Positions 7,900 through 15,109 are shown, numbered from the stretch's first letter. The stretch is DNA of 17,156 nucleotides from an uncultured Actinomyces sp. (GCA_902773415.1 CACYEE010000108.1:1-17156); one strand, 5' to 3'. Translations and numbers: made by a program. The notes: generated by a model not told the origin, from the letters alone.

Positions 7900-7946
7900 G
7901 CCCACGCAGAACCACCGAAGCCTGCGTGGGCCGTCCCGTTTTCTTT
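7900..7946 (+). terminator. Terminator of tRNA-Pro
   Basis: GCCCACGCAG (7900-7909) pairs perfectly with CTGCGTGGGC (7922-7931) across a 12-nt loop. TTTTCTTT follows at 7939-7946. It starts 10 nt after the tRNA end and also lies just beyond the stop of the convergent gene at 7972. Confidence 0.8.
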
Positions 7947-7971
7947 CCGAAGCCCGATTGCCGAGGATTGC

Positions 7972-9585
7972 CTAGACCGCGGCAACCCGCATCGGGAGCA
8001 TCATCGAGCCAGGCTCATGGGGCATCGAGAACACGCCACCGTCGACGGCCTTGGACACCATGAAGAAGTCGTCCTCGCGAATCCTGTCCTGATTGTTGAG
8101 ATCCCAGACAAGCAACGCGGCCGCAAGCGAGCCCGTCGTCTCGGCCGTCGAAGCGCTGTAGCCGAAACGCCGGAACGCCGTATCAAGCATGCGCGCAGTC
8201 TGGTTCATCCCGATCGCGACCCTCGTGTAGGGCAGCACATTGTAGGACACGGCGTTTCCCGCCTCGCGCTCGACCGCCGCCCTCCAGCGCCCAATGCGCT
8301 TGACGGCGGCAAACACCGGCCCGCGGTAGTCTGTCAGTCCGTTGTAGACGCCTTCGATACGCGACTTGGGCACGTGCCGCAGATGCGCATACGTGTCGAC
8401 GACCGCCGCCAACGCGCCGGGGCCGATGTGCGCGCGCATCGGCGCGCTCTCGGGCAGCACGTAGGCGTCGAAGGGAGCGCCGTACCATGCGAGGGCCGTA
8501 TCGGGGCGCGTTTGGAGCACAAGCCGTTCGATGAGGTCGTTCGCGGCGGCCGCATACAGGTAGTCGGGACCGAACCGGTTGACCGTATCAACGATGACGA
8601 TTGGCTTGCCATACGACGCGATCCATTTCGCGATGCCGACGGGATTGACGAGAACGTCACGGCACTGGGCGGGGGCAACATCGAGCCTTCCCGGGCAGTT
8701 CTGGGCCGCGTCCACGAGAAGCCTCATCCCCGGAATCTGGGCGAAATCGACGGCCACGACGTGCGCTCCCCATTCAAGCAGCTGGCGTGCGGGCGATACG
8801 GACGCCCCGGCACCGAGAACCACGAAAACCGATTCTCGGACGCCCTCAAGCCATTCGGGATGGGAAGCAAGGTCGGCAATCGTGTCCACGGCCCTGTCCT
8901 GGCAGCGAATCTCGGCCCGCATGACCTCCATGAAGGAAACCATGTCGGCCCCCGACAGCCTGTCGCCTTCGAGCCGAAGGAAGAACTCCCCGGTCCTGGC
9001 GCCCCCTCCGCTGATCGTGAGGGTCGACTGCGAAAGCGCATCGACGTCGAGGGCGGAGTCCGAAAGGGTCGCGTTCCCGATTGTCGTACCGCTTCCCAGC
9101 CTGAATGCCTGCTGGACGAACTCGAGGCCGAGCTTCGCGCAACCCGTGCCTTCGCCGGGGTGGTCGTTGCGGGTGAGGACCGACATGGCGCGACGGTACT
9201 TCGCCACCCACGGATTCGAGTTCTCCACCATGTCTCGCAGCTTCGGCTGGGCCGCGAGCGACGCGGCAGCAAGGTCCTGGCACAGCGAGAGGACCGCCGC
9301 ATGCTCGTCCCGAGACGGAAGCATGATCGCATCGGGGGCGCTCTCCACATATTCGGCGTTCTCCGCATAGTCGGCGACCTCGCCCTGCTCGCGCCTGCCC
9401 CTGTGGGCGCGAATCGACTCGCGCAGCCGAAGCCCGTCCTTGTGGGCGCGCAACCCGTAGGTGCGGATCGTCGCCAAAGCCTCCGACGCCACATCCTTGC
9501 CGACGCCCGCCATGCGGATTCCTCCGTCGACAATCGGTTCGGCCGCTTCGCGCGCCTGCCGGAGAAACCGCTCGACACCCGTCAT
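7972..9585 (-). CDS. Uncharacterised protein with Rossmann-like nucleotide-binding segment
   Basis: I do not recognise a named family. The 537-residue product has a start strongly supported by GGAGG placed 6 nt before the ATG, and ends at TAG. No signal peptide or membrane segment is seen, so it is probably cytoplasmic. The middle holds a beta-alpha-beta unit typical of NAD(P)-binding folds: a hydrophobic strand (252-257), VLGAGAS (256-262), a helix, then HVVAVD ending in D280, an acidic position that commonly favours NAD over NADP. The N-terminal 250 residues are helical and charged. The C-terminal part has SYNVLPYTR (447-455) and an Ala-rich helix with DLNNQDR (495-501). From memory it recalls an uncharacterised group of plant, protist and bacterial proteins with a similar GA-S/T-x-x-x-P strand-turn; this is unverified. 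It stands alone between rpmF and the tRNA pair; TAATCT (9618-9613 minus strand) is a possible -10. Confidence 0.8.
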   Translation of the reverse strand: MTGVERFLRQAREAAEPIVDGGIRMAGVGKDVASEALATIRTYGLRAHKDGLRLRESIRAHRGRREQGEVADYAENAEYVESAPDAIMLPSRDEHAAVLSLCQDLAAASLAAQPKLRDMVENSNPWVAKYRRAMSVLTRNDHPGEGTGCAKLGLEFVQQAFRLGSGTTIGNATLSDSALDVDALSQSTLTISGGGARTGEFFLRLEGDRLSGADMVSFMEVMRAEIRCQDRAVDTIADLASHPEWLEGVRESVFVVLGAGASVSPARQLLEWGAHVVAVDFAQIPGMRLLVDAAQNCPGRLDVAPAQCRDVLVNPVGIAKWIASYGKPIVIVDTVNRFGPDYLYAAAANDLIERLVLQTRPDTALAWYGAPFDAYVLPESAPMRAHIGPGALAAVVDTYAHLRHVPKSRIEGVYNGLTDYRGPVFAAVKRIGRWRAAVEREAGNAVSYNVLPYTRVAIGMNQTARMLDTAFRRFGYSASTAETTGSLAAALLVWDLNNQDRIREDDFFMVSKAVDGGVFSMPHEPGSMMLPMRVAAV

Positions 9586-9765
9586 TTTCAACCTCCTTGA
9601 TTCCTTTCCTCTAGATTACGGCATCGGCCACGAAAGCCTCGGCAAGACCCGGCGGGGAAATGCGCAAAACCCGAACGAACAGGGATGCTCGAACGATTCA
9701 TGTCGAGGACGGGGCGGCGTGCGTACAGATGAACGAAATCGGCCCCGGCTTGCACGGCGGTCCCG

Positions 9766-9844
9766 GCATGCGCGACAACCTTGCCAAAACGTTTTCATAT
9801 CGCCGAACACGCATGGATGCGCGTTTCGGCAAGGTTGTGCATGC
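9766..9844. repeat. Long imperfect inverted repeat with an alternative inner hairpin
   Basis: Arm 9775-9791 (ACAACCTTGCCAAAACG) matches the reverse complement of 9822-9838 at 16 of 17 positions. The pairing continues outward with GCATGC on both sides (9766-9771 and 9839-9844) past a 3-nt bulge on the left. The 30-nt interior contains GCCGAA (9802-9807), which can instead pair with TTCGGC (9825-9830) plus GCAT/ATGC further in. The inner and outer stems share bases and cannot form together. Confidence 0.6.
9786..9795. promoter_or_regulatory. AAAACGTTTT palindrome, possible LacI-family operator
   Basis: A perfect 10-bp palindrome with a central CG, in an AT-rich patch. LacI-family repressors bind palindromes with a central CG of this kind. 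It overlaps the left arm of the larger dyad. No LacI-type gene is in the window, so this is weak inference. Confidence 0.25.
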
Positions 9845-9988
9845 ATGTGGCCATTTCGGAGTGCGGGTGCCGGCGGGAGCCATCGGGGCTTCCTCCAGCC
9901 CGCAACCCCGGCCAGCCACAGCGAGAGGCACCCGTGTGGCGAGATTCGAGGACCGTCCCCGCATCTTGCCTTGGCGAGACAGGCCGGG

Positions 9989-10020
9989 AAAAGAAAAAGG
10001 GACCCGGCTAGCCGGGTCCC
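9989..10020 (-). terminator. Terminator of rpmF
   Basis: Bases 9999-10020 form a fully palindromic 22-nt stem-loop (GGGACCCGG arm, CTAG centre). On the minus strand it is followed by TTTTTCTTTT (9998-9989). It begins 33 nt after the rpmF stop. Confidence 0.9.
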
Positions 10021-10053
10021 TCATGTCTGTTGCGTCCCTGAAAGGCGACCGTA

Positions 10054-10221
10054 TCAGTCAACCTTCAGCAGGCCCTCGTCGTAAGCCCTCTTGAGCTTGC
10101 GGGGAATGCGAACCTCGCGGCCCTGAACGCGGACGGACTGGAGCTCGGTAAGCTCGGCCTTCCACTGGGAACGGCGAGAGCGCGTGTTGCTGCGGGACAT
10201 CTTGCGCTTGGGCACTGCCAT
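10054..10221 (-). CDS. rpmF: 50S ribosomal protein L32, zinc-independent form
   Basis: A component of the large ribosomal subunit. The 55-residue product begins MAVPKRKMSRSNTRSRRSQW, the typical actinobacterial L32 N-terminus. It contains no cysteine, so the zinc-ribbon seen in other L32 proteins is absent (C-minus type). The start is the ATG at 10221 with AGGAG 8 nt upstream; the frame is open to 10308 but the extra part is not L32-like. It is a single-gene unit with its own terminator, and diverges from the yigZ-cysE pair. Confidence 0.96.
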   Translation of the reverse strand: MAVPKRKMSRSNTRSRRSQWKAELTELQSVRVQGREVRIPRKLKRAYDEGLLKVD

Positions 10222-10252
10222 GTCGACCGCTCCTCTCATGCTTGTCGCGACG

Positions 10253-10299
10253 CGCCTATTGCCGGCGCACAGGTAGTCAATATACCTGCTGCCGGCGCA
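10253..10299 (-). promoter_or_regulatory. Putative rpmF promoter inside a symmetric repeat
   Basis: On the minus strand TTGACT (10280-10275) is followed after 16 bp by TAGGCG (10258-10253). The -35 lies between inverted arms CAGGTA (10270-10275) and TACCTG (10283-10288), overlapping the first. These are flanked by two copies of TGCCGGCGCA at 10260-10269 and 10290-10299, 30 bp apart. The -10 is weak. The arrangement looks like an operator over a promoter. Confidence 0.4.
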
Positions 10300-10413
10300 G
10301 ATCTCCATCCCGCAGGAGCGTGATAGCCGCCTCGCCCTGCGAGGCTTTGCTCACATCGAAGCCGACGGGCCGGCCCGGCCGGGCAATCTCCGGGGACCGT
10401 GCGCCCGCCATGC

Positions 10414-10419
10414 GACAAT
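10414..10419 (+). promoter_or_regulatory. -10 element of the yigZ-cysE unit, leaderless type
   Basis: GACAAT preceded by TGC (extended -10 pattern) ends 6 nt before the GTG at 10426. No Shine-Dalgarno sequence is present, which fits a transcript starting at or near the start codon. Confidence 0.4.
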
Positions 10420-10425
10420 AGGCAC

Positions 10426-11103
10426 GTGAACCGCTACATGCTGCCCGCCTCCACCGTCCTGGAAGGCGAAATCGAAATCAGGCGTTCCCGTTTCCTCACG
10501 CGCATCGAACGGGTCGACAGCGCCGACGCCGCACGCGAAGCCATTGCCGCCGTCCGCGCCGCCATGCCCGACGCCCGCCACCACTGCACCGCGTTCATCG
10601 TCCCGGACGGGGACTCGCTGCCCGTCTCGCGTTCCTCCGACGACGGAGAACCGTCCGGCACCGCCGGCCGGCCCATGCTCGACGTGCTTGCGGGCGTCCC
10701 CCTCGTCGGCGCCGTCGCCATCGTCACCCGCTACTTCGGCGGAACCCTCCTCGGCACGGGCGGACTTGTGCGCGCCTACAGCGACTGCGTTCGCGACGCC
10801 CTCGAAGGAGCCGATCTCGTACGCCGCGACGTCCTTCCGGTCTACGCCACGACCCTTCCCCATGCCGACGCGGGCCGATACCTTGCCGAACTCGCCGCCC
10901 TCGGGTACGAGTCCCGGCCCGACTACCTCGCCGAGGGCGTCCGAATCAGCGTCGCAACGCAGGCCGGAAGCGACCTTGCCGATGCCGTCGCCCGCCTCTC
11001 CCAGGGAACCCTCGCGCTCGAGAAAACCGGCTCCAGCGCCACCGAGGTGAGGTGCGCCAAGGTCCGTACAGGCAAGGCCGTGCCGCTGGCACAATTGGCG
11101 TAG
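10426..11103 (+). CDS. yigZ: YigZ/IMPACT family protein (UPF0029)
   Basis: A widely conserved family whose eukaryotic member IMPACT regulates GCN2; the bacterial role is not settled. The 225-residue product has the family N-terminal domain: SRFLTRIERV (21-30), HHCTAFIV (52-59), DDGEPSGTAGRPML (72-85) and TRYFGGTLLGTGGLVRAY (101-118), followed by a smaller C-terminal domain. I chose the GTG at 10426 because the -10-like GACAAT lies 6 nt upstream; the ATG at 10438 is an alternative, and an ATG at 10399 further upstream would overlap the probable promoter. It is followed 41 bp later by cysE on the same strand, so the two may be cotranscribed. Confidence 0.9.
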   Translation: MNRYMLPASTVLEGEIEIRRSRFLTRIERVDSADAAREAIAAVRAAMPDARHHCTAFIVPDGDSLPVSRSSDDGEPSGTAGRPMLDVLAGVPLVGAVAIVTRYFGGTLLGTGGLVRAYSDCVRDALEGADLVRRDVLPVYATTLPHADAGRYLAELAALGYESRPDYLAEGVRISVATQAGSDLADAVARLSQGTLALEKTGSSATEVRCAKVRTGKAVPLAQLA

Positions 11104-11144
11104 AAACCCCGCCCGAACCGCCCGCTCCCGGAAGGACAACAACC

Positions 11145-11774
11145 GTGGCTTCTCCCCGCCAGCTCCTGGCAAAGACCGTCGGCGCGGCAGCATCCGCGAC
11201 AGGGCTGCTCTCGCGCGCCCGCGCCACCATGCGCGAAGACATCCAGGCCGCCCGCAGCCACGATCCCGCCGCGAAGAGCGACCTCGAAGTCGTCCTCGGC
11301 TACTCCGGCGTCCACGCCATCTGGGGCTACCGGCTCGCGCACAGGATGTGGACAGGGTCGGACAGGCTGAAAACGCCCGCGCGCCTCGTCTCCCAGGCGG
11401 TCCGGGGCCTGACCGGAATCGAAATCCACCCCGGCGCGCAAATCGGCCGCCGTTTCTTCATCGACCACGGCATGGGGGTGGTCATCGGCGAAACCACGGA
11501 AATCGGCGACGACTGCATGCTCTACCACGGCGTGACCCTCGGCGGAACCTCCCTCGACAACGCCAAGCGCCACCCGACGCTTGGCAACGGCGTCACCGTC
11601 GGCGCAGGAGCGAAAGTCCTCGGCCCCATCACCCTTGGAGACAACTCGCGCGTCGGCGCCAACGCCGTCGTCGTCAAGGACGTTCCCGCCGATTCGACAG
11701 CCGTCGGCATCCCCGCCAAGCTCGCCGGCCGCAAGGCCGACTGCTTCACGATCGATCCCTCGATCTTCATCTGA
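11145..11774 (+). CDS. cysE: Serine O-acetyltransferase
   Basis: Makes O-acetylserine from serine and acetyl-CoA, the first step of cysteine synthesis. The 209-residue product is of the short EpsC/Bacillus type. It has REDIQAARSHDPAA (30-43) typical of the N-terminal domain, then left-handed beta-helix hexapeptides with GIEIHPGAQIG (91-101), FIDHGMGVVIGET (105-117, catalytic H108) and YHGVTLGG (127-134). E93 stands where E. coli CysE has D143, as in many short forms. The GTG start has AAGGA 8 nt upstream; the next ATG (residue 29) would remove only the first part before the conserved domain. The protein ends in isoleucine, the residue that inserts into CysK in cysteine synthase complexes. No cysK is in the window. 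Confidence 0.94.
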   Translation: MASPRQLLAKTVGAAASATGLLSRARATMREDIQAARSHDPAAKSDLEVVLGYSGVHAIWGYRLAHRMWTGSDRLKTPARLVSQAVRGLTGIEIHPGAQIGRRFFIDHGMGVVIGETTEIGDDCMLYHGVTLGGTSLDNAKRHPTLGNGVTVGAGAKVLGPITLGDNSRVGANAVVVKDVPADSTAVGIPAKLAGRKADCFTIDPSIFI

Positions 11775-11820
11775 CCGCCACGGAAAGCCCGCGCCCGGGA
11801 GGAAACCGCGACGGCACGAC

Positions 11821-11851
11821 GCCGGCGGCACCCATCAGGATGCCGCCCGGC
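11821..11851. terminator. Possible bidirectional terminator between cysE and rpiB
   Basis: GCCGGCGGC (11821-11829) pairs with GCCGCCCGGC (11842-11851) as a 9-bp stem with one bulged C and a 12-nt loop, between two convergent genes. No T-run follows on the + strand. Confidence 0.4.
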
Positions 11852-11867
11852 AGGCTGCCGCCAAAAC

Positions 11868-12323
11868 CTAGTTGCCGGACTGCTCGTAGTCGGAAATCAT
11901 CTCGATTCGCCGCTCGTGACGCTCCGAACCGGAGAAGGGCGTCTCGAGGAAGGCAAGCACCATCTCCAGAACTTCCTCGTTTGAATGCTGGCGCGCACCC
12001 ACGGAAATCACGTTCGCGTTGTTGTGCTCGCGTCCAAGAATCGCCGTCTCGTTGTTCCAGGCGAGAATCGCACGGATGCCCTCGACCTTGTTCGCGGCAA
12101 TCTGCTCTCCGTTGCCTGAACCGCCGATGACGATGCCGAGGGTTCCCGGCTCGTCATCGGCAACGCCCTCCGCCGCGTCGATGCAGAACTCGGGATAGTC
12201 GTCGGACGAATCGTACTCGTACGCGCCGTGGTCGACGACGACGTGGCCTTGCTCCACGAGGTAGTCGACGAGAAACTCCTTCAGCTCAAAGCCCGCATGA
12301 TCGGTGCCGATATGAATACGCAT
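11868..12323 (-). CDS. rpiB: Ribose-5-phosphate isomerase B
   Basis: Interconverts ribose 5-phosphate and ribulose 5-phosphate in the pentose phosphate pathway. The 151-residue product shows GTDHAG (6-11), GGSGNGEQIAANKV (67-80), AWNNETA (88-94) and REHNNANV (98-105). The catalytic cysteine of the E. coli type is absent; E73 in GNGEQ takes its place, as known for the Mycobacterium tuberculosis enzyme. The ATG at 12323 fits the family N-terminus (MRIHIGTDHAG) and has TACACT 6 nt upstream with no ribosome-binding site, so the mRNA is probably leaderless. It is divergent from pepO across 71 bp. Confidence 0.95.
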   Translation of the reverse strand: MRIHIGTDHAGFELKEFLVDYLVEQGHVVVDHGAYEYDSSDDYPEFCIDAAEGVADDEPGTLGIVIGGSGNGEQIAANKVEGIRAILAWNNETAILGREHNNANVISVGARQHSNEEVLEMVLAFLETPFSGSERHERRIEMISDYEQSGN

Positions 12324-12329
12324 AGCGCC

Positions 12330-12335
12330 AGTGTA
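12330..12335 (-). promoter_or_regulatory. -10 element of rpiB, leaderless type
   Basis: TACACT on the minus strand ends 6 nt before the ATG at 12323. No clear -35 is seen. Confidence 0.45.
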
Positions 12336-12381
12336 CAGCGCCAACCGCACGCCGCGCGCGCCACCGGAACGTTCCGATGCC

Positions 12382-12387
12382 TATACT
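12382..12387 (+). promoter_or_regulatory. -10 element of pepO, leaderless type
   Basis: TATACT ends 7 nt before the ATG at 12395, with no Shine-Dalgarno sequence between. It is a near-consensus hexamer in GC-rich DNA. Confidence 0.5.
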
Positions 12388-12394
12388 TGGGCGT

Positions 12395-14395
12395 ATGACT
12401 ATCCACGACACGCATCTGGCGAAGGTGCTCGCCGCCTCCGACGCGTCCGTCCGCCCCCAGGACGACCTTTTCCGCCACGTCAACGGCGCCTGGCTCGCGT
12501 CTGCGGAGATCCCCGCGGACCTCGCCTCCTTCGGTTCCTTCGTGTCCCTCCATCTCGAGGCCGAACGCAACGTCCACGCAATCGTCGAAGAGCTCATGAT
12601 CGACGCGAATCTCGAAGGCGAAGCGAAACTCGTCGCAGACCTCTACTCGTCGTGGATGGACACCGAGGCGGCCAACGCGAAGGGAACCGCGCCCATCGCC
12701 CCCGACCTTGCCCTTATCGACGCGGCCGCGTCGAAAGCCGAACTCGCCGAAGCCATCGGCACCCTTGCGCGTTCCGGCGTCGGCTCCTTCTTCGGACTCG
12801 ACGTCGACTCGGACCTCAACGATCCCGACCGCTACACGACCTTCGTCTTCCAGTCCGGCCTTGGCCTGCCCGACGAGGCCTACTACCGCGAGGAACAGTA
12901 CGCCCCGATTCTCGCCGCCTACCGCGAGTTCGTGCCCGGCTTCCTCAAGCTCGTCTACGGCCTCGACGACGCCTGCGCGGCCGCGCAGGCAGCCGTCGTG
13001 CTCGACCTCGAAACGAAGCTCGCCGCCACCCACATGAGCCGCATCGACTCGCGCGATACCGACAAGACGAACAACCCGATGTCCTTTGCCGACTTCGCCG
13101 CCTCCGCGCCCGGCTTCGACTGGCACGGCTCGGCCGCCGCCGCCGGCTTCGCCGACGGCAAGCTCGACAGCGTCATCGTCCTCCACCCGGACGCCCTCGC
13201 AGGCTCCGCCTCCATCTGGGCCGACACCGCGCTCGACGACCTCAAGACCTACCAGCGATGGCGTCTTGCCCGCGCCCGCGCTTCCTATCTCACCGAAGAA
13301 ATCGACCGCGCCTCCTTCACGTTCTACGGCACGGTCCTCTCCGGCACCGAAACCCAGCGCGAACGCTGGAAGCGCGGTGTTTCCCTCCTCAACTCCTGCC
13401 TCGGCGAGGCGCTCGGCAAGCTCTACGCGGCACGCCACTTCCCGCCCGAGAACAAGGAGAGAATGCTCCGCCTCGTCGAGGACCTCCTGGAAGCCTACCG
13501 CCGTTCCATTTCCGGCCTGGAGTGGATGGGCGAGGAAACGAAGAAGCGCGCCCTCGAAAAGGTCGACTCCTTCACGCCGAAAATCGGCTACCCGGATACG
13601 TGGCGCGACTATTCGGCGCTTGCCACCGGCACCGACCTCGTCGCAAACATCCGCGCCGTCGAAACCTTCGAGTTCGACCGGGCCCTTGCCAAGCTCGGAT
13701 CGCCCGTCGACCGCAGCGAATGGTTCATGAACCCGCAAACCGTCAACGCCTACTACAACCCCGTGTGGAACGAAATCGTCTTCCCCGCCGCGATCCTCCA
13801 GTTCCCCTTCTTCGATCCCGACCGCGACGCGGCGCTCAACTACGGCGGAATCGGCGCGGTCATCGGCCACGAAATCGGACACGGTTTCGACGACCAGGGA
13901 TCGAAGTACGACGCGACGGGCGCGCTCGCCAACTGGTGGACCGACGCCGACCGGGCGGCCTTCGAGGACCGCACCGGCGCTCTCGTCGCCCAGTACGACG
14001 CCTATGTGCCCGCCCAGTTCGACGGCGAGGACAAGGCCCCGCATGTTCAGGGCGCCCTGACGATCGGCGAGAACATCGGCGACCTCGGCGGACTCTCGAT
14101 CGGCCTCAAGGCCTACGAAATCCATCTCGAACGCGAAGGCCTCGCTCTCGAAACCGCCCCGGACATCGACGGTACGACGGGCGCCCAGCGCGTTCTCTAC
14201 TCCTACGCCCGCATCTGGCAGGAAAAGCGCCGCACCGAATACATGCGCACCCTCATCGCCACCGACCCGCACTCGCCTGCCGAGTTCCGTTGCAACGGCG
14301 TCGTGAAGAACGTCGACGCCTTCGCCGAGGCCTTTGCGGTCGCCGAGGGCGACGCCCTGTGGCTCGACCCCTCCGAGAGGGTCAGCATCTGGTAG
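12395..14395 (+). CDS. pepO: M13 family zinc metallopeptidase (PepO-like endopeptidase)
   Basis: A neprilysin-family oligopeptidase that cleaves small peptides. The 666-residue product has the usual full length. NAYYNP (451-456) lines the substrate site; HEIGH gives zinc ligands H492 and H496 and catalytic E493; ENIGD supplies the third ligand E559 and D563. It ends in VSIW, like related proteins. No signal peptide or N-terminal anchor is seen, so it is probably cytoplasmic, as in lactic-acid bacterial PepO. The ATG at 12395 is preferred over the upstream ATG at 12377 because TATACT lies 7 nt ahead of it and the upstream choice would overlap this promoter. It is transcribed divergently from rpiB. 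Confidence 0.95.
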   Translation: MTIHDTHLAKVLAASDASVRPQDDLFRHVNGAWLASAEIPADLASFGSFVSLHLEAERNVHAIVEELMIDANLEGEAKLVADLYSSWMDTEAANAKGTAPIAPDLALIDAAASKAELAEAIGTLARSGVGSFFGLDVDSDLNDPDRYTTFVFQSGLGLPDEAYYREEQYAPILAAYREFVPGFLKLVYGLDDACAAAQAAVVLDLETKLAATHMSRIDSRDTDKTNNPMSFADFAASAPGFDWHGSAAAAGFADGKLDSVIVLHPDALAGSASIWADTALDDLKTYQRWRLARARASYLTEEIDRASFTFYGTVLSGTETQRERWKRGVSLLNSCLGEALGKLYAARHFPPENKERMLRLVEDLLEAYRRSISGLEWMGEETKKRALEKVDSFTPKIGYPDTWRDYSALATGTDLVANIRAVETFEFDRALAKLGSPVDRSEWFMNPQTVNAYYNPVWNEIVFPAAILQFPFFDPDRDAALNYGGIGAVIGHEIGHGFDDQGSKYDATGALANWWTDADRAAFEDRTGALVAQYDAYVPAQFDGEDKAPHVQGALTIGENIGDLGGLSIGLKAYEIHLEREGLALETAPDIDGTTGAQRVLYSYARIWQEKRRTEYMRTLIATDPHSPAEFRCNGVVKNVDAFAEAFAVAEGDALWLDPSERVSIW

Positions 14396-15109
14396 GGCGC
14401 AAGCGCAATGGCGAAGCCGCCTCGATTCCCCGAGCGGATTCCGAACGTGGACTTCGAGGCCCTGCGGCGGCGCAACAGGCTGGCAGGGCGGGCCTGCGCG
14501 CGGCAGGGCGGGATTTCGGTTTCGGAGTTTCGGGTCCGATGCGTCCATGCGTCTGGTCTGCGAAGGGGAAACGGAGCCGGTTCGGGGATTGCGTTCCCCA
14601 CGATGGAAGGAGACCGAAGCCTGACCGGCCCTCGTCCAGTCTTGCTCCGGCTCGGCGCATGCGTCGTTTGCAAGCGCAATCGGCTGTCCGAACGACGGGT
14701 TTGAAATTCGCCAGGCGCCCACGCGCACCTGGCCTGCGGGATTTGCGCCGCCCATTGCGCCTGCATTCTGGACCATTCCGCGATTCCTGCGTCGCTGACC
14801 GACAAGGCCGAGGGAATCGTCGTCGATTCGCAGGGGTGGAGCGAGGGATGCGTCGGTTCCGAAACCGGCGGCAGGCTTGCGTGCGCTTTCGCGGTTCCCG
14901 GTCCCCTTCGAGTTCGCGGCGGATGTCCGCGACGCGATTGGCGTCTGCGCCACGATGGAATCGGTTCGCGTGCCCGGGTTCCGAACAGTCCCCGGAAAGA
15001 CGGCAAGGCGAATGCCTCGCAGGATTCTTCTGGAACGATGCGGGGCTGAGGGTCCGTGCCGTCCGGAGCCCGCCGGGCGAAGGGGCCTGCGAGACTGCGC
15101 TCCGCCTGC
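14396..15109. other. 714-bp gap between convergent pepO and licT
   Basis: No intact gene can be supported on either strand. Frames are open widely because of high GC. The 11-bp sequence GGCAGGGCGGG is repeated at 14482-14492 and 14502-14512. CCAGG/CCTGG hairpins are present around 14711-14732. A TGA-interrupted + frame at 14408-15049 is listed separately. No strong terminator for pepO or licT was found. Confidence 0.4.
14408..15049 (+). pseudogene. Possible remnant gene with one in-frame TGA
   Basis: From an ATG 13 nt after the pepO stop, one frame runs 98 codons to TGA (14702-14704), then continues in the same frame without another stop to TGA at 15047-15049, 214 codons in all. Much of it prefers G or C in the third position, like the real genes here. 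Cysteine clusters stand on both sides of the stop: CVVCKRN before it and CGICAAHCAC after it, suggesting a broken zinc-binding protein. There is no clear ribosome-binding site and I recognise no family. Chance openness in GC-rich DNA is a serious alternative. Confidence 0.2.

Larger units (their letters stand above)
9586..9998. other. Non-coding region between rpmF and the unknown gene
   Basis: Over 400 bp lacking a supportable gene. Several frames are open on both strands, but their translations are basic, low in hydrophobic residues and lack start signals. It holds a possible promoter for the downstream minus-strand gene (TAATCT, 9618-9613), the large dyad at 9766-9844 and the palindrome AAAACGTTTT. 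Confidence 0.45.

Noticed and set aside
9660..10094. 144-codon + frame between the unknown gene and rpmF
   Set aside because: It crosses the rpmF terminator and overlaps rpmF; no ribosome-binding site or recognisable domain.
14702..14732. TGA followed by a hairpin, possible selenocysteine insertion site
   Set aside because: The stem is short with a CCAC loop and lacks the bulged U and GU loop of bacterial SECIS elements; no selenoprotein family is recognised. A stop mutation is more likely.
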